DNA from: Vulcanimicrobiota bacterium
Lineage (GTDB): Bacteria; Vulcanimicrobiota; Vulcanimicrobiia; Vulcanimicrobiales; Vulcanimicrobiaceae
Reading direction: 5' to 3'
NCBI GenBank assembly: GCA_019232905.1
Contig: JAFANA010000096.1
Location: forward strand, 1 to 40,185
DNA: 40,185 bases
Part shown: positions 1 through 9,715 of the stretch, one piece after another
How positions within the stretch are numbered: position 1 is the stretch's first letter
Layout: each line of letters begins with the position of its first letter
Position numbers and translations under genes: made by a program
The notes under the pieces: generated by a model
Database searches by the model: none
Seen by the model: only the letters and a program-made list of their open reading frames with translations
What the model was told of the DNA's origin: nothing

Positions 1-1
1 A

Positions 2-1282
2 AATGCGGAATCCGCGTTAGCGGGTGCGCATAAGACGTTAAAAGCAACATACGACTTTGCCATGCACACGCACGGTTCGATCGGACCGTCCGCCGCGGTG
101 GCTAATTTCGAAAACGGGAAGCTTACCGTCTGGACCGCGTCGCAGGCGACGCATCAACTTCATCAGCAGCTTGCACTCATGTTTGCGATGAATCCCGACG
201 ACGTGCGTTGCGTCTATGTCGAAGGCTCGGGATGTTACGGCCGCAACGGACATGAAGATGCAGCCGCCGACGCGGCGATTCTCGCGCGTGCCGTTAAAGC
301 ACCGGTGCGCGTGCAATGGATGCGGTGGGACGAGCACGGATGGGACCCCAAAGGGCCTCCGACGCTCATCGATTTGGAGGCCGGCCTGGACGCGAACGGC
401 AACGTCGTTGCTTGGGAAGGCGAGTTTTTCATGCCGCAAGGCTCAGCCACACTTCAGTGGTTACTTGCAGCGCAATATGCGAATCTCCCCACAAAAACCG
501 ATTTAGAGCCGGGCGGTGTCACTCAAGATTCCGCGGTCCCCTATCAGTTTCCTAACGTTCACACGGTCTGCCATCGTCTCGAAACGACGCCGCTGCGGCC
601 GTCTTGGATTCGGTCTCCGGGCCGAATGCAAAATACGTTCGCGAACGAGTCGTTCCTTGATGAGATTATCGCGGCAACCGGTGCCGATCCGATCGAGTTC
701 AGATTGAAATATCTCAAAGATCCTCGCGGCGCTGAAGTCTTGCAGCGAGCGGCTCAACTCACGCAATGGCAATCACATAAGACGGGAAGCCGCGGCAATG
801 GAACGACACTCCGCGGTCGAGGGCTCTCGTACGTGCACTACGAACTGTACCGCACGTACGTTGCGGCGATTGCCGACGTCGTCGTGGATCGCTCGAGCGG
901 CAAGGTGCGTGTCGAGAAGGTTTCAATCGCTCACGACTGCGGTCAAATCATTAATCCCGACGGCGTGAAAAATCAAATCGAAGGAAACGTCATCCAAACC
1001 GTTAGCCGCACGCTGCTTGAAGAACTCAAGTTCAGCCGTTCCGCAGTAACGAGTCTCGATTGGGGGACTTATCCGATTCTCCGATTTCCTGACGTTCCCG
1101 ATGTCGCTATCGATCTGATCGATCGGCCCGACGAACCACCGTGGGGCGCCGGTGAGCCGACGGCATCGGTCATTCCGGCCGCAATCTGCAACGCAATATT
1201 CGACGCGACGGGAGCGCGTTTGCGTTCTATTCCATTCACGGCGTCAAAGGTAAGTGCTGCGCTTGGCGTTACAAAGCAATGA
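2..1282 (+). CDS. Molybdenum hydroxylase large (Mo-pterin) subunit, 3' part
   Basis: This is the C-terminal part of a xanthine dehydrogenase/aldehyde oxidase-family subunit that binds molybdopterin cytosine dinucleotide and hydroxylates an organic substrate. The frame is open from base 2, so the gene starts upstream of the window; the ATG at 62 is internal, because the residues before it continue the fold. Family features seen are the substrate-domain text HTHGSIGPSAAVANF, the TLRGRGLSYV segment, the DCGQIINPDG motif and a GAGEP motif near the end. GAGE is the position of the catalytic Glu in this family. It ends cleanly at a TGA. Closest by eye to IorB/CoxL-like proteins; the substrate cannot be told. 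A second, complete set of Mo-hydroxylase genes lies at 6868-9452. Confidence 0.85.
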   Translation, partial: NAESALAGAHKTLKATYDFAMHTHGSIGPSAAVANFENGKLTVWTASQATHQLHQQLALMFAMNPDDVRCVYVEGSGCYGRNGHEDAAADAAILARAVKAPVRVQWMRWDEHGWDPKGPPTLIDLEAGLDANGNVVAWEGEFFMPQGSATLQWLLAAQYANLPTKTDLEPGGVTQDSAVPYQFPNVHTVCHRLETTPLRPSWIRSPGRMQNTFANESFLDEIIAATGADPIEFRLKYLKDPRGAEVLQRAAQLTQWQSHKTGSRGNGTTLRGRGLSYVHYELYRTYVAAIADVVVDRSSGKVRVEKVSIAHDCGQIINPDGVKNQIEGNVIQTVSRTLLEELKFSRSAVTSLDWGTYPILRFPDVPDVAIDLIDRPDEPPWGAGEPTASVIPAAICNAIFDATGARLRSIPFTASKVSAALGVTKQ

Positions 1283-1402
1283 ACTAGCCGCGAGGTAAGT
1301 TTCAGGTGGCAGACATTTAAAATCAAAATTGCTAGCGTGTCCAAGGGACGAAATCACATCAACTAACTACGTCCGAATAAGATGATGGAAAGGAGGTATA
1401 CG

Positions 1403-1762
1403 ATGAGCTGGAAACGCTGGCAGGACTGGTCGAATCTGGTCCTTGGCGCGTGGTTATTCTTCGCGCCCTTTATCGTAAGTGGATACAATCCAAGCAGCAC
1501 GCTTGCTGCATGGATCGTCGGTGCGTTGATTGTCGCAGCAGCGCTGTGGGCACTCAGCATGCCGCAATCGCAGGTCGCAGAATGGTCGAATGCTATTCTC
1601 GGCAGTTGGACGTTCTTGGCACCATGGCTCTTGGGCTTCAGTTCAAGCGGAGCCCACGCATGGAACGCGTGGATCGTTGGAGCGCTCGTCGCTTGTTTGA
1701 GTTTGTCTGTGCTCAACAGCCAAAGCCAAGCCCGCGAACAACAGAAGCTGACGCACGGCTAA
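1403..1762 (+). CDS. SPW-repeat membrane protein
   Basis: This is a 119-aa integral membrane protein with two copies of the SPW-type repeat. The first starts WQDWSNLVLGAWLFFAPF and the second WSNAILGSWTFLAPWLLGF, giving four predicted membrane helices. The family is widespread in bacteria and its role is not known. The ATG at 1403 is chosen because a near-perfect Shine-Dalgarno (AAGGAGGT, about 1389-1396) precedes it by six bases; an in-frame ATG at 1382 lies before that site and is unlikely to be used. The gene stands alone between the Mo-hydroxylase gene and the quinoprotein gene and is followed by a hairpin terminator, so it is probably monocistronic. Confidence 0.85.
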   Translation: MSWKRWQDWSNLVLGAWLFFAPFIVSGYNPSSTLAAWIVGALIVAAALWALSMPQSQVAEWSNAILGSWTFLAPWLLGFSSSGAHAWNAWIVGALVACLSLSVLNSQSQAREQQKLTHG

Positions 1763-1779
1763 GCGTGTGCGGTGTATAC

Positions 1780-1818
1780 ACAGCAGCGGTCCGTCATGGG
1801 GGCGCTGCTGTTTATATT
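1780..1818 (+). terminator. Rho-independent-type terminator after the SPW gene
   Basis: A nine-base-pair stem (ACAGCAGCG at 1780-1788 with CGCTGCTGT at 1803-1811) closes a 14-base loop and is followed by the T-rich tail TTATATTT. It lies 17 bases after the SPW-protein stop codon, the right place to end that transcript. Confidence 0.65.
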
Positions 1819-1896
1819 TCACGAGCGATCGTCGCAATTGAATTTGAACACTGCCAATTGCTGTCGCTTGCTCTTCTATGGTGATGTTCTATAAGC

Positions 1897-4083
1897 ATGA
1901 AAAGACGAGAGCCGGAAGATGTTTTCCGTATTGGCATTATTGTCATCGGGATGTTCGTTATCTTTGCCCTTGGCCTGAAAATCTTCGCCGGGGGTGCGCA
2001 AGCTACGTCGATGGCGGGCACGATCACGATCACGCCCGCATTTTCGGCGAGCCAGCTTGCTGCGTCTCCGACCGACAACTGGGTCACCAACGGCGGATCG
2101 CTGTCGAATCAGCGCTATTCGCCGCTGACGGAGATCAATGCCTCAAATATCGGCAGCTTGAAGGGTCTTTGGTTAACGCATCTACGAGGTTCGGCGATCG
2201 CGGCAAAGTATTCGGCCGAAAGTCAACCGCTGGAATACCAAGGCGTAATTTACGTTTCGACCGGCATGGATGACGTATTTGCGGTAGATGCCGACAGCGG
2301 CAAGATCCTCTGGCAGTATCAGGCACATCTCAACCAGCAGATTAGTACGACATGCTGCGGCTGGATGAGCCGCGGCGTCGCGCTTGGCGCCGGCAAAGTG
2401 TACATCGGCCAGCTCGACGGAAAGCTCGTCGCACTCGATCAGCATTCGGGTAATGTCGTTTGGTCCACGCTCGTTGCGCGGTGGCAGGACGGGTACACCG
2501 TCACGTCGGCGCCTCTCTACGTCGACGGGATGGTGATCACCGGCGTTGCGGGCGGCGAGTACGGGATACGTGGCCGTCTCACGGCGTTTAACGCACAGAC
2601 CGGTAGAGAAGCGTGGCGTTTCTACACCATTCCGGGACCAGGTGAGACGGGGCACAACACATGGCCGCAGACGGGCAACGCGTGGACGCGCGGCGGCGCG
2701 CCGATTTGGCAAACGCCATCGGTCGATCCGAAGCTTGGCCTTATCTATTTCTCGACCGGAAACGCAAGCCCTGACAATCGAGGCGATCAGCGCGCCGGTA
2801 AAAATCTCTTCTCGGCGTCGATGGTCGCTCTCGATCTCAAGAGTGGAAAACTCCGCTGGTACTATCAGATGGTTCATCACGATCTTTGGGACTACGATGC
2901 TCCGAGCCCAACCGTGCTCTTCGATGCAACGATCCATGGGAAGCTCGTTCATGGGATTGGCGAAGCGCAGAAAACGGGTTGGCTGTATCTGCTCGATCGT
3001 ACAAACGGCGAACCAATCTATCCGATCCCGGAGCGTCCGGTGCCGCAGGAAGCGAGGCAGCAGACCTGGCCGACGCAACCGTTTCCAACAACCGACGAGT
3101 TCGTGCCGCATCGTTTGAACGGCGACCAAATTGCAGCCGTGAAAAAAGTAGCAGCGGAAGATGCCGGTGATCCGGTACCAGTGATCCTTTCTAAGGGACC
3201 TTTCACCCCGTATTGGAAAGAGATGACCGTCATCACACCGGGTAATGCCGGCGGCACGAATTGGCCGCCGTCAAGTTACAGCCCGAGCACACATATGTTC
3301 TACGTCTGCGCGCAGGCCGAAGCCGAAGGCGTTACCGCCGACACGGTAGAGTTGCCGAAGGCAAGCGACGTGGGCACGGAATACAACGGTTCTGTACGAA
3401 CGGCCGGTAACGGCTTCGGAAAGAACACCGGCACGTTCAGCGCGATGGACGTCACGACCGGTAAGATCGTTTGGCAGAAAGTATGGCCGGGAGATTCTTG
3501 CTTCTCGGGTTCAGTCGTTACGGCGGGCAACGTCGTTTTCGTCGGACGCAATCGCGGACAGCTTCAGGCGTACAACGCTACGAACGGTAATCTTGTTTGG
3601 AACTTCCAAACGGGCGCAGGGGCCAACAACACGCCGGCGATTTTCCAGCGGAATGGCCACGAAGAAGTCGCGTTTTACGCCGGCGGTAACGCGCTAGCAG
3701 TTACACCGCATGGTGACAACCTGTGGGTTTTCAGTCTCGACGGAAAACTTGGTCCGGCACCGAGTCCTGGGCCGGGTCAGGGCATCGAGCACATTGGCGG
3801 CGCAGGTCCAAAGAAAGGCGCGGCTGCGGCGGGGCCGCCTAATGCCGCAAACGGCGCGTCCGTATTCTCGGCAAATTGCTCCGCCTGTCATGGTGCCACC
3901 GGGCATGGCGGTAACGGAGGACCGAACTTAACGGTGATTCCGTCGGCAAAGAACATGCAACGAGTCGTTCAACAGGTTACGAACGGCGGTCCGGGGATGC
4001 CGGCGTTCAGCGGCACGCTTACGGCCCAGCAAATTCAAGACGTCAGCGCGTACGTCATCAAGAACATCACGAACAAGCCGTAA
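1897..4083 (+). CDS. PQQ-dependent quinohemoprotein dehydrogenase
   Basis: A 728-aa periplasmic-type dehydrogenase that would oxidise an alcohol or aldehyde with pyrroloquinoline quinone and pass electrons to its own heme c. Residues 10-32 form a membrane anchor or uncleaved signal. The eight-bladed quinoprotein propeller follows, with the adjacent cysteines C153-C154 that form the vicinal disulfide against PQQ and tryptophan-docking blade motifs such as DDVFAVDADSGKILWQY. The C-terminal domain carries one CxxCH heme site (C661-S-A-C664-H665) and a later GMPAF that can supply the axial Met. This arrangement is the type II quinohemoprotein alcohol dehydrogenase plan. The substrate is not evident, and no PQQ synthesis genes are nearby. 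The gene stops one base before the convergent propeller gene. Confidence 0.9.
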   Translation: MKRREPEDVFRIGIIVIGMFVIFALGLKIFAGGAQATSMAGTITITPAFSASQLAASPTDNWVTNGGSLSNQRYSPLTEINASNIGSLKGLWLTHLRGSAIAAKYSAESQPLEYQGVIYVSTGMDDVFAVDADSGKILWQYQAHLNQQISTTCCGWMSRGVALGAGKVYIGQLDGKLVALDQHSGNVVWSTLVARWQDGYTVTSAPLYVDGMVITGVAGGEYGIRGRLTAFNAQTGREAWRFYTIPGPGETGHNTWPQTGNAWTRGGAPIWQTPSVDPKLGLIYFSTGNASPDNRGDQRAGKNLFSASMVALDLKSGKLRWYYQMVHHDLWDYDAPSPTVLFDATIHGKLVHGIGEAQKTGWLYLLDRTNGEPIYPIPERPVPQEARQQTWPTQPFPTTDEFVPHRLNGDQIAAVKKVAAEDAGDPVPVILSKGPFTPYWKEMTVITPGNAGGTNWPPSSYSPSTHMFYVCAQAEAEGVTADTVELPKASDVGTEYNGSVRTAGNGFGKNTGTFSAMDVTTGKIVWQKVWPGDSCFSGSVVTAGNVVFVGRNRGQLQAYNATNGNLVWNFQTGAGANNTPAIFQRNGHEEVAFYAGGNALAVTPHGDNLWVFSLDGKLGPAPSPGPGQGIEHIGGAGPKKGAAAAGPPNAANGASVFSANCSACHGATGHGGNGGPNLTVIPSAKNMQRVVQQVTNGGPGMPAFSGTLTAQQIQDVSAYVIKNITNKP

Positions 4084-5535
4084 TTACTTCTGAATTTGAA
4101 CGACGCGCCCGTCGCTGCCGTTCGTGTCTTCCGCGATCACAAGATAGCGTTTGGCACGAACGTCGGCATCGGGCGAAACCATTGCGCGAAGTTGGGTAAT
4201 CGAGGTGACGATCGCAGCTCCGGAGGGGTTCGCTTTGAATGTGGCGAGGCGCGTGCGAGTTCCGGATCCGTCGGCGCGCTCGGCAAGTTCAAGCACGTAG
4301 AATCCGCCGGGTACCAAACCCGTTACCGCGGCCTCCAACAGATCCGTTAGCCCTTGGTTATTAACGGTCACCGTGGTTCTCTGCATACCTGCGGATGCGT
4401 CGACGAGTACCAGATGGGCGGCGGCTCCCGCCGAGCCGAGAGGCTCAAGATTCGAACCGCCGTCGCCGGTAGGAACAGCGTTAGGCACGTAAGCGATGCC
4501 TTGCGGTGATTGTCCGGAGTGCACCGTCGCGATGACGTGGTTGGTCAGCGTGTCGATCGCCGCGACGCCGTCCGCATTTTCGAGACCGACGTACATCCGA
4601 GTGCCGTCACCTGACGGCCAGATTCCATGCGGCAACTCGCCGGTTGAAATCGTTGCGACAAGCTTCGGTTGCTCGCCCGTTGTGAACACTTTTACTTCGT
4701 TCAGACCACCGATTGTAACGTAGGCGAACTGTCCGTTAGCGTTGCGAGCAAAATTGACGTGATTTGTAATTGGTCCGGTGTCTAAGACCGAGAGAACGTT
4801 GAACGGCGGTTTCGCATTGAAGACTTCGACGCGTCCCGTGTCTTTCAAGGTTTCCCAAACCTGCGTTCCATCGGGCGTGGCTGCAATGTCCGGACAGAAC
4901 GGTGAGACTTGTTTGACGTGGCCTATGATTGTGTGAGACGCGCGACCGATCACGACGGTTTCCGGTGTGAAGCTCGAGCATAGATACCCGTAGCGGCCGT
5001 CGTGCGAGAAAATCACCATACCCGGACCGTACGGCACCGCGATACGGCGCACTTCGCGATACGTCGCGGCATCGATCACCGCGACGTAATCCTCACCGCG
5101 TACCGATACCCAGACTTCCTTGTCGTCGGGCGTAAAGAACGCTTCGTGCGGTGAGCGGCCGACGTACGTAACGTGTTTTACGCGATTCGTGAGCGTATCG
5201 ATGAACGTAACTGAATTCGACCCGACCGAAATCACATCGAGCGTGCGGTGATCGGAAGAGAACCCCATCCCGTGCACGAGGAGCTGTCCGGTGTAAAGCG
5301 GGCTCAATGTTCCCGCATCAGCCTGACCGAGCCGAATAACACCGAGCAGTTGATTCGTCGCTGGATTGACCACCGATACGGTGTTTGACGTCTGATCGGA
5401 GAGGTAGACGCGGTCGCGTGAACTCACCGGAATATCGCTAGCGCTTGCAGGTCCCGGCGCCTGTCCCGCCATCGACGGCTGCGCGGTGAGGGCGAAGAGC
5501 ACCGCTGCAGCGAGCGTTCTATTTCGCGCGCGCAT
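4084..5535 (-). CDS. Secreted YVTN-type beta-propeller protein
   Basis: A 483-aa protein with a Sec-type signal peptide (cleavage likely after PSMAGQA, about residue 25). Seven-bladed propeller repeats run to about residue 350, each with the pattern of a V-D-x-x-T-N strand, for example SVVNPATNQLLGVIRLG and AIDTLTNHVIATVHSG. This is the YVTN/cytochrome cd1-nitrite-reductase-like propeller fold. The last 110 residues look like a separate beta-rich domain. No heme motif or catalytic residue is visible, so it may be a binding or scaffold protein. It is the last gene of a minus-strand set, overlapping the DUF305 gene by 17 bases, and is convergent with the quinoprotein gene. Confidence 0.8.
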   Translation of the reverse strand: MRARNRTLAAAVLFALTAQPSMAGQAPGPASASDIPVSSRDRVYLSDQTSNTVSVVNPATNQLLGVIRLGQADAGTLSPLYTGQLLVHGMGFSSDHRTLDVISVGSNSVTFIDTLTNRVKHVTYVGRSPHEAFFTPDDKEVWVSVRGEDYVAVIDAATYREVRRIAVPYGPGMVIFSHDGRYGYLCSSFTPETVVIGRASHTIIGHVKQVSPFCPDIAATPDGTQVWETLKDTGRVEVFNAKPPFNVLSVLDTGPITNHVNFARNANGQFAYVTIGGLNEVKVFTTGEQPKLVATISTGELPHGIWPSGDGTRMYVGLENADGVAAIDTLTNHVIATVHSGQSPQGIAYVPNAVPTGDGGSNLEPLGSAGAAAHLVLVDASAGMQRTTVTVNNQGLTDLLEAAVTGLVPGGFYVLELAERADGSGTRTRLATFKANPSGAAIVTSITQLRAMVSPDADVRAKRYLVIAEDTNGSDGRVVQIQK

Positions 5536-5851
5536 CGCCGGCGAGGTACGAGCGCATGAGCGAGATCTCCGACTCTTGCGTAACGACGATTTCCTGAGCG
5601 AGTCGTTTCACGCGGACGTCTTGACCGTACTGAAGCTCGCTCTGCGACATGTCGATCGCAGCCTGATGATGAGGAATCATCATGGTAAGGAAATCGTGGT
5701 CCGCATCGCCCGTCAGCGGTGCCGCGGCCATCGATCGATCCATACGCGTCATCGTGCTCGACAGCTCGCGGTCGAAGGCGCTTGTTACTACCGCGGCCGT
5801 CAGTACGCTGCTCGTCGCTAGGAGTGCGAGCGTTTTGAGGAAGGCAGCCAC
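5519..5851 (-). CDS. DUF305 family exported protein
   Basis: A 110-aa protein with an N-terminal hydrophobic segment (about residues 5-25) that could act as a signal peptide or anchor. The family hallmark DFLTMMIPHHQAAIDMSQSE is plain, followed by the second helix with E-x-S-L-M. DUF305 proteins have a ferritin-like helical bundle, and the paired histidines and methionines suggest metal binding, often reported near copper-related genes; no function is proved here. It overlaps the downstream propeller gene by 17 bases and sits six bases after the DUF302 gene, so the three are probably one transcript. Confidence 0.85.
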   Translation of the reverse strand: MAAFLKTLALLATSSVLTAAVVTSAFDRELSSTMTRMDRSMAAAPLTGDADHDFLTMMIPHHQAAIDMSQSELQYGQDVRVKRLAQEIVVTQESEISLMRSYLAGDARAK

Positions 5852-5857
5852 CGCGGC

Positions 5858-6337
5858 TTACGCGATCGTGTTCGTCAAAGTGTCGAGTGCGTGATCCATC
5901 GCTTCGACGCGTGCGTCCATTCCGGTGACGTTATAAGCAGCGGCAATCGCGGAAACGCGCTTATAGGCGACCATGACCTTGGCGTTGTCTTCCCACACGA
6001 GCAGCTTTAGTGGAAGCTCGAGCCCGACGGCCGGGAACGCCTCCATGAACGGCGTCCCGCCCTTCGGATTGCCAAAAATTATCAGCGTCGTCGGTCGTAA
6101 GTTCAAGCCGGCGCTCGCGGCCGCTGCTGCTTGATCGATCGTTGCGAAAATCGTGTTGCCGCCGCCGGTGAGCGTCTTCGTAAGTGTTGCAATCGTCTCG
6201 GAATAGGAATGCCGGCTCAGCTTCGTCACAACGATTGCGCCGGTCGCGTTCGGTGATGTATCCTGCATCAAATGATCCCCCAGGATCGGCGTCGTAGCGA
6301 GACACCATAATGCGGTCGCGAACATTTGTCTGTTCAT
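5858..6337 (-). CDS. DUF302 family exported protein
   Basis: A 159-aa protein with a short signal peptide (residues 1-20) and a DUF302 domain. The domain is recognised by the phrases [18 protein letters not shown] and [12 protein letters not shown], which form its conserved core. The ATG at 6337 is preferred over one 15 bases upstream because AGGAT lies at suitable spacing before it. It is first in a minus-strand set with DUF305 and a beta-propeller gene. DUF302 proteins have no settled function. A second, more diverged DUF302 protein occurs at 22547-23041. The gene is divergent from the DUF1348 gene with about 60 bases between starts, which must hold both promoters. Confidence 0.85.
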   Translation of the reverse strand: MNRQMFATALWCLATTPILGDHLMQDTSPNATGAIVVTKLSRHSYSETIATLTKTLTGGGNTIFATIDQAAAAASAGLNLRPTTLIIFGNPKGGTPFMEAFPAVGLELPLKLLVWEDNAKVMVAYKRVSAIAAAYNVTGMDARVEAMDHALDTLTNTIA

Positions 6338-6400
6338 GTGCGATCCTATCATGTTGAGCGCGCGCGTGCTACACTTTTAACCGCGAGGGCATCTAGTTCA

Positions 6401-6871
6401 ATGAGCGAGCGACCGCCGTTACCGCCGTTTACGCGCGAAACCGCGATACAAAAGGTTCGCGGTGCGGAAGATGCGTGGAACACGCGCAATCCGGAACGTG
6501 TCGCGTTAGCGTATACCGAAGATAGCGTTTGGCGAAATCGCAGCGAATTTTTGAACGGACGCGCGCAGATCGTTGCGTTCTTGAAACGGAAGTGGGCCCA
6601 AGAACTCGATTACCGCCTCATCAAGGAACTCTGGGCCTTCACCGGCGACCGCATAGCGGTGCGTTTCGCGTATGAATGGCACGACGATTCCGGCAACTGG
6701 TATCGCTCGTATGGAAATGAGAACTGGGAATTCGACGGGCACGGCCTGATGCGACGGCGATATGCGTCAATCAACGATATGCCGATCACAAATTCGGAAC
6801 GCAAGTATCATTGGGATGCGAGCGGCCCGCGACCGCTCGATCACGCCGGACTTACCGACCTCGGCCTTTAG
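6401..6871 (+). CDS. DUF1348 / NTF2-like protein
   Basis: A 156-aa protein of the DUF1348 group in the SnoaL/NTF2-like cone fold. The sequence begins [20 protein letters not shown] and continues with [17 protein letters not shown] and [19 protein letters not shown], all typical of the family. Such proteins are small cytoplasmic barrels of unknown substrate. The ATG at 6401 matches the usual family start; a longer open frame upstream would overlap the divergent DUF302 gene start. Its stop codon overlaps that of the convergent Mo-hydroxylase gene by four bases. Confidence 0.88.
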   Translation: MSERPPLPPFTRETAIQKVRGAEDAWNTRNPERVALAYTEDSVWRNRSEFLNGRAQIVAFLKRKWAQELDYRLIKELWAFTGDRIAVRFAYEWHDDSGNWYRSYGNENWEFDGHGLMRRRYASINDMPITNSERKYHWDASGPRPLDHAGLTDLGL

Positions 6872-9000
6872 GCGCGCAGTGCGTCGCTAAAGGGAAGCTG
6901 CCGCACGCGTTTTCCGGTAAGCGTGAAGACCGCATTTGCAACGGCCGGTGCGATCGGCGGCGTACACAGTTCTCCGACGCCGGTCGGGCTTTCCTTACTT
7001 GGGACGACGTAGACGTCGATAGGCGGCGAATCCGCTAGACGCAAGCTCAAGTAATCGTAGAAGTTGTGCTGCTGGACGCGGCCGCGTTCGAGCGTGATTT
7101 TATTCGTCAACGCCGCCGAAAGCCCGTAGATCACCGCACTCTGCGCCTGCTGCTCAACGATGCGGGGATTGATGACCGTCCCGCAATCAACGGCCGCGAC
7201 AACGCGATGGACTTTGGGCATATTGTTGACCATCGAAACATCCGCGACCAGCGCCGCGTAGCTGCCGCCCCAAAACACGACGGCTAAACCTTGCGCAATG
7301 CCCGCGCCTTGCCGTTTTCCCCAACCGGCTTTCTCTGCAGCTAGACGCAGCACTCCCGCTGCGCGGGGAGTTTTTTCAAACAGCGCGAGACGGAATGTAA
7401 GCGGATCTTTGCCGGCAGCATGCGCAAGCTCATCGATGAACGACTCGGTAACGAAACCGTTCCAGTTCGCGTCGGGCGCGCGCCACGATCCGACCGGAAT
7501 TCCATGTTCGTGATCGATGAACGTTGCTTTGAAGTTCGGAACGTAGTACGGTGCATCAACGGCCTCGGCCATCGAAAGCATGTCCACTCCGTTTTTCAGC
7601 CACTGCGGATGCCACCGCTTGAGCCATGACTGCGAAACGACCTGATGTGAGAGAGACGTAAGCGTACCGTTTGCAAGGACACCGCGAACGACGTTGACGC
7701 TCATCGGCCGGTAAAACTCGTTCTGAATGTCGTCCTCGCGCGTCCACATGACCTTGACTGGCGCTTTAACTGCTTTCGAGACCTCGACGGCTTCACGAAC
7801 GTAGTCGGATTCCAATCTCCGGCCAAATCCGCCGCCGAGCAGCGTCGTGTGGACGACACACTTTTCCAACGGAAGTCCGGTGACGTTTACCGCTTCTTGT
7901 TGTGAACGTTGCTGTACTTGATTTGGCGCCCACACTTCACAACGATCCTCGCGCACGTCCGCGGTCGCGTTCTGCGGCTCCATCGTCGTATGTGCTAGGA
8001 ACGGTCCCCGATAGGTAGCTTCGACGACCGTTCCTTTTGCCGTCTCGGTATTTCCCCGCGAAAGGGCCACGAGTTCTCCGCGATGCGTGCGCGCCAATTC
8101 TTCAGCTTCGGCAAAGAGCGCTTCGGTCGTCAGATTCGCATTTGGTCCGTCATCCCAATCGATCTGGAGCGCGTTTTTTCCCTGAAACGCGGACCACGTG
8201 TTCTTTGCGACGACCGCGACCCCGTTGGAAACCTGCACGACGTCAACGACGCCCGCAACAGCCTTCGCAGCCTTGGGATCAAAGCTCTTTACTTTGCCAC
8301 CGAATACGGGTGAACGCGCGATCGCTGCGTATAGCATTCCCGGCACGCGCACGTCGATCCCATATTCCGCAGTACCGTTCAGCTTTTGCGGAATATCGAG
8401 ACGCTGGTGCTGTTGTCCGATGATGGTAAACTGATCCGGCCGCTTGAGGGGCACGTTCGTCGGGACTTTCAAACCCGAAGCGATAGCCGTCAGGCTGCCG
8501 TACGAGGCTGTACGATTCGACGCGGAATGATAAACCACACCGTTTTTCGCCGTACACGCAGAGGGATCAAGCGACCACTGTTGTGCGGCAGCGGCAATGA
8601 GCATCGCGCGAGCGGTTGCTCCGGCCGTGCGCAAAGGCATCCACATGTCTTTGACGCTGGTGCTGCCGCCGGTAATCATCGCCCCGTACACGGGATCGAT
8701 GTACTGTTGGTCGGCAGGAGCGAATTCAAACTTCAAGAGATTCGGATCCGCATCGAGCTCGTCGGCAACAATTGTCGGAAGACCCGTTGCTACTCCTTGT
8801 CCCATTTCGGATTTGTTCACGACCACGGTGACGGTATTGTCAGGCGCAATACGTACCCATGCATTCGGCGCGAACGGAGCGGACGAACTGCTTGTTGACG
8901 AGCGCCCACACCCGGGCAAATAGACTGCAAAAACCAGACCGGCGCCCAACGTACCCGCTAGGCGCAGAAAACCACCGCGATCGAGCGCGTCGAGTTCCAT
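6868..9000 (-). CDS. Molybdenum hydroxylase large subunit (isoquinoline 1-oxidoreductase beta-like)
   Basis: A 710-aa molybdopterin-binding subunit close in style to IorB, which hydroxylates N-heterocycles or aldehydes with electrons leaving through the 2Fe-2S partner. Seen motifs are [20 protein letters not shown] near the start, [13 protein letters not shown] in the Mo-cofactor region, and [20 protein letters not shown] near the end, whose GVGE holds the catalytic Glu. The N-terminus reads [10 protein letters not shown] followed by a hydrophobic stretch ending LPGCG. Relatives usually have a Tat motif with two adjacent arginines here; this one does not. The start at 9000 lies two bases after the 2Fe-2S gene stop, so the two are co-translated. 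Confidence 0.9.
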   Translation of the reverse strand: MELDALDRGGFLRLAGTLGAGLVFAVYLPGCGRSSTSSSSAPFAPNAWVRIAPDNTVTVVVNKSEMGQGVATGLPTIVADELDADPNLLKFEFAPADQQYIDPVYGAMITGGSTSVKDMWMPLRTAGATARAMLIAAAAQQWSLDPSACTAKNGVVYHSASNRTASYGSLTAIASGLKVPTNVPLKRPDQFTIIGQQHQRLDIPQKLNGTAEYGIDVRVPGMLYAAIARSPVFGGKVKSFDPKAAKAVAGVVDVVQVSNGVAVVAKNTWSAFQGKNALQIDWDDGPNANLTTEALFAEAEELARTHRGELVALSRGNTETAKGTVVEATYRGPFLAHTTMEPQNATADVREDRCEVWAPNQVQQRSQQEAVNVTGLPLEKCVVHTTLLGGGFGRRLESDYVREAVEVSKAVKAPVKVMWTREDDIQNEFYRPMSVNVVRGVLANGTLTSLSHQVVSQSWLKRWHPQWLKNGVDMLSMAEAVDAPYYVPNFKATFIDHEHGIPVGSWRAPDANWNGFVTESFIDELAHAAGKDPLTFRLALFEKTPRAAGVLRLAAEKAGWGKRQGAGIAQGLAVVFWGGSYAALVADVSMVNNMPKVHRVVAAVDCGTVINPRIVEQQAQSAVIYGLSAALTNKITLERGRVQQHNFYDYLSLRLADSPPIDVYVVPSKESPTGVGELCTPPIAPAVANAVFTLTGKRVRQLPFSDALRA

Positions 9001-9002
9001 AC

Positions 9003-9452
9003 TTAGGCCTCTTGTGCGGCGCGATGGATCGCGGTTCGAATGCGATCGTAGGTACCGCACCGGCATATGTTTGTCATTGCCTGGTCGATGTCGCTGTCGC
9101 TAGGATTCGGATTCTTCTTTAGGAGCGCGCTTGCGACCATGATTTGCCCCGACTGGCAGTAGCCGCACTGCGGAACTTGCTCGGCAAGCCATGCCTTTTG
9201 TACACGATGCGAGTTGTCGCTTGAAAGGCTTTCAATCGTCTCGATCTGCTTGCCGGCGGCAGCGGATACCGGAAGGACGCACGTTCGGGTTGCGACACCG
9301 TCGATATGCATCGTGCAGCACCCACATTCGCCGACGCCGCAGCCGAACTTGGAACCCGTTAGGTTCAGTTCATCGCGAACGACCCACAGTAGCGGCATTT
9401 CGCCCGGTACCTCGACATCGCGTTTAATGCCGTTTACGGTAATCGATATCAT
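9003..9452 (-). CDS. 2Fe-2S subunit of molybdenum hydroxylase
   Basis: A 149-aa iron-sulfur subunit of the IorA/CoxS/XdhC type. It carries a plant-ferredoxin cluster ([15 protein letters not shown] plus a fourth Cys in TRTCVLP) and the second helical cluster domain (CGYCQSGQ and CRCGTYDRI). It relays electrons from the Mo subunit encoded directly downstream. The ATG at 9452 is chosen because it forms an ATGA overlap with the stop of the small upstream ORF; a GTG nine bases earlier is possible. The absence of a signal peptide is normal for this subunit. Confidence 0.93.
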   Translation of the reverse strand: MISITVNGIKRDVEVPGEMPLLWVVRDELNLTGSKFGCGVGECGCCTMHIDGVATRTCVLPVSAAAGKQIETIESLSSDNSHRVQKAWLAEQVPQCGYCQSGQIMVASALLKKNPNPSDSDIDQAMTNICRCGTYDRIRTAIHRAAQEA

Positions 9453-9640
9453 CGGAGCCACTGACCATTCCGGCGGGCAAACATCATATTCATCGCATCG
9501 GCTTCCTCTGAATCGATATCCGGATCGAGCTGTAAGAGGAGCTGCGCATCGGCAATGAGCGAACGCGATGCACCGGTATTTTCGGTGAAGTTATTCTGGA
9601 ACGGCTCCCCTCGACGGTCTCGTTTTCGATCCGACATCAT
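9449..9640 (-). CDS. Small 63-aa protein coupled to Mo-hydroxylase genes
   Basis: I do not recognise a family. The protein is charged at the N-terminus ([12 protein letters not shown]), then has a short helix-prone, acidic stretch ([20 protein letters not shown]) and ends [14 protein letters not shown]. There is no membrane segment or metal motif. Its stop overlaps the 2Fe-2S start as ATGA, which indicates translational coupling and is the main reason to call it a gene. It could be an assembly or regulatory partner of the hydroxylase, but that is inference. The two starting Met codons give an alternative start three bases in. Confidence 0.55.
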   Translation of the reverse strand: MMSDRKRDRRGEPFQNNFTENTGASRSLIADAQLLLQLDPDIDSEEADAMNMMFARRNGQWLR

Positions 9641-9715
9641 GCTTCGACGATAGCACCGCCGGTAGCAGGCGTCAGGAAACCAAGAGTGTGCATTCGTGAC
9701 GCCGCTTCGCCTGCA

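Noticed and set aside
2182..3129. 315-codon minus-strand frame
   Set aside because: It is wholly antisense to the quinohemoprotein gene, whose domain motifs are clear, and has Arg-rich shadow composition.
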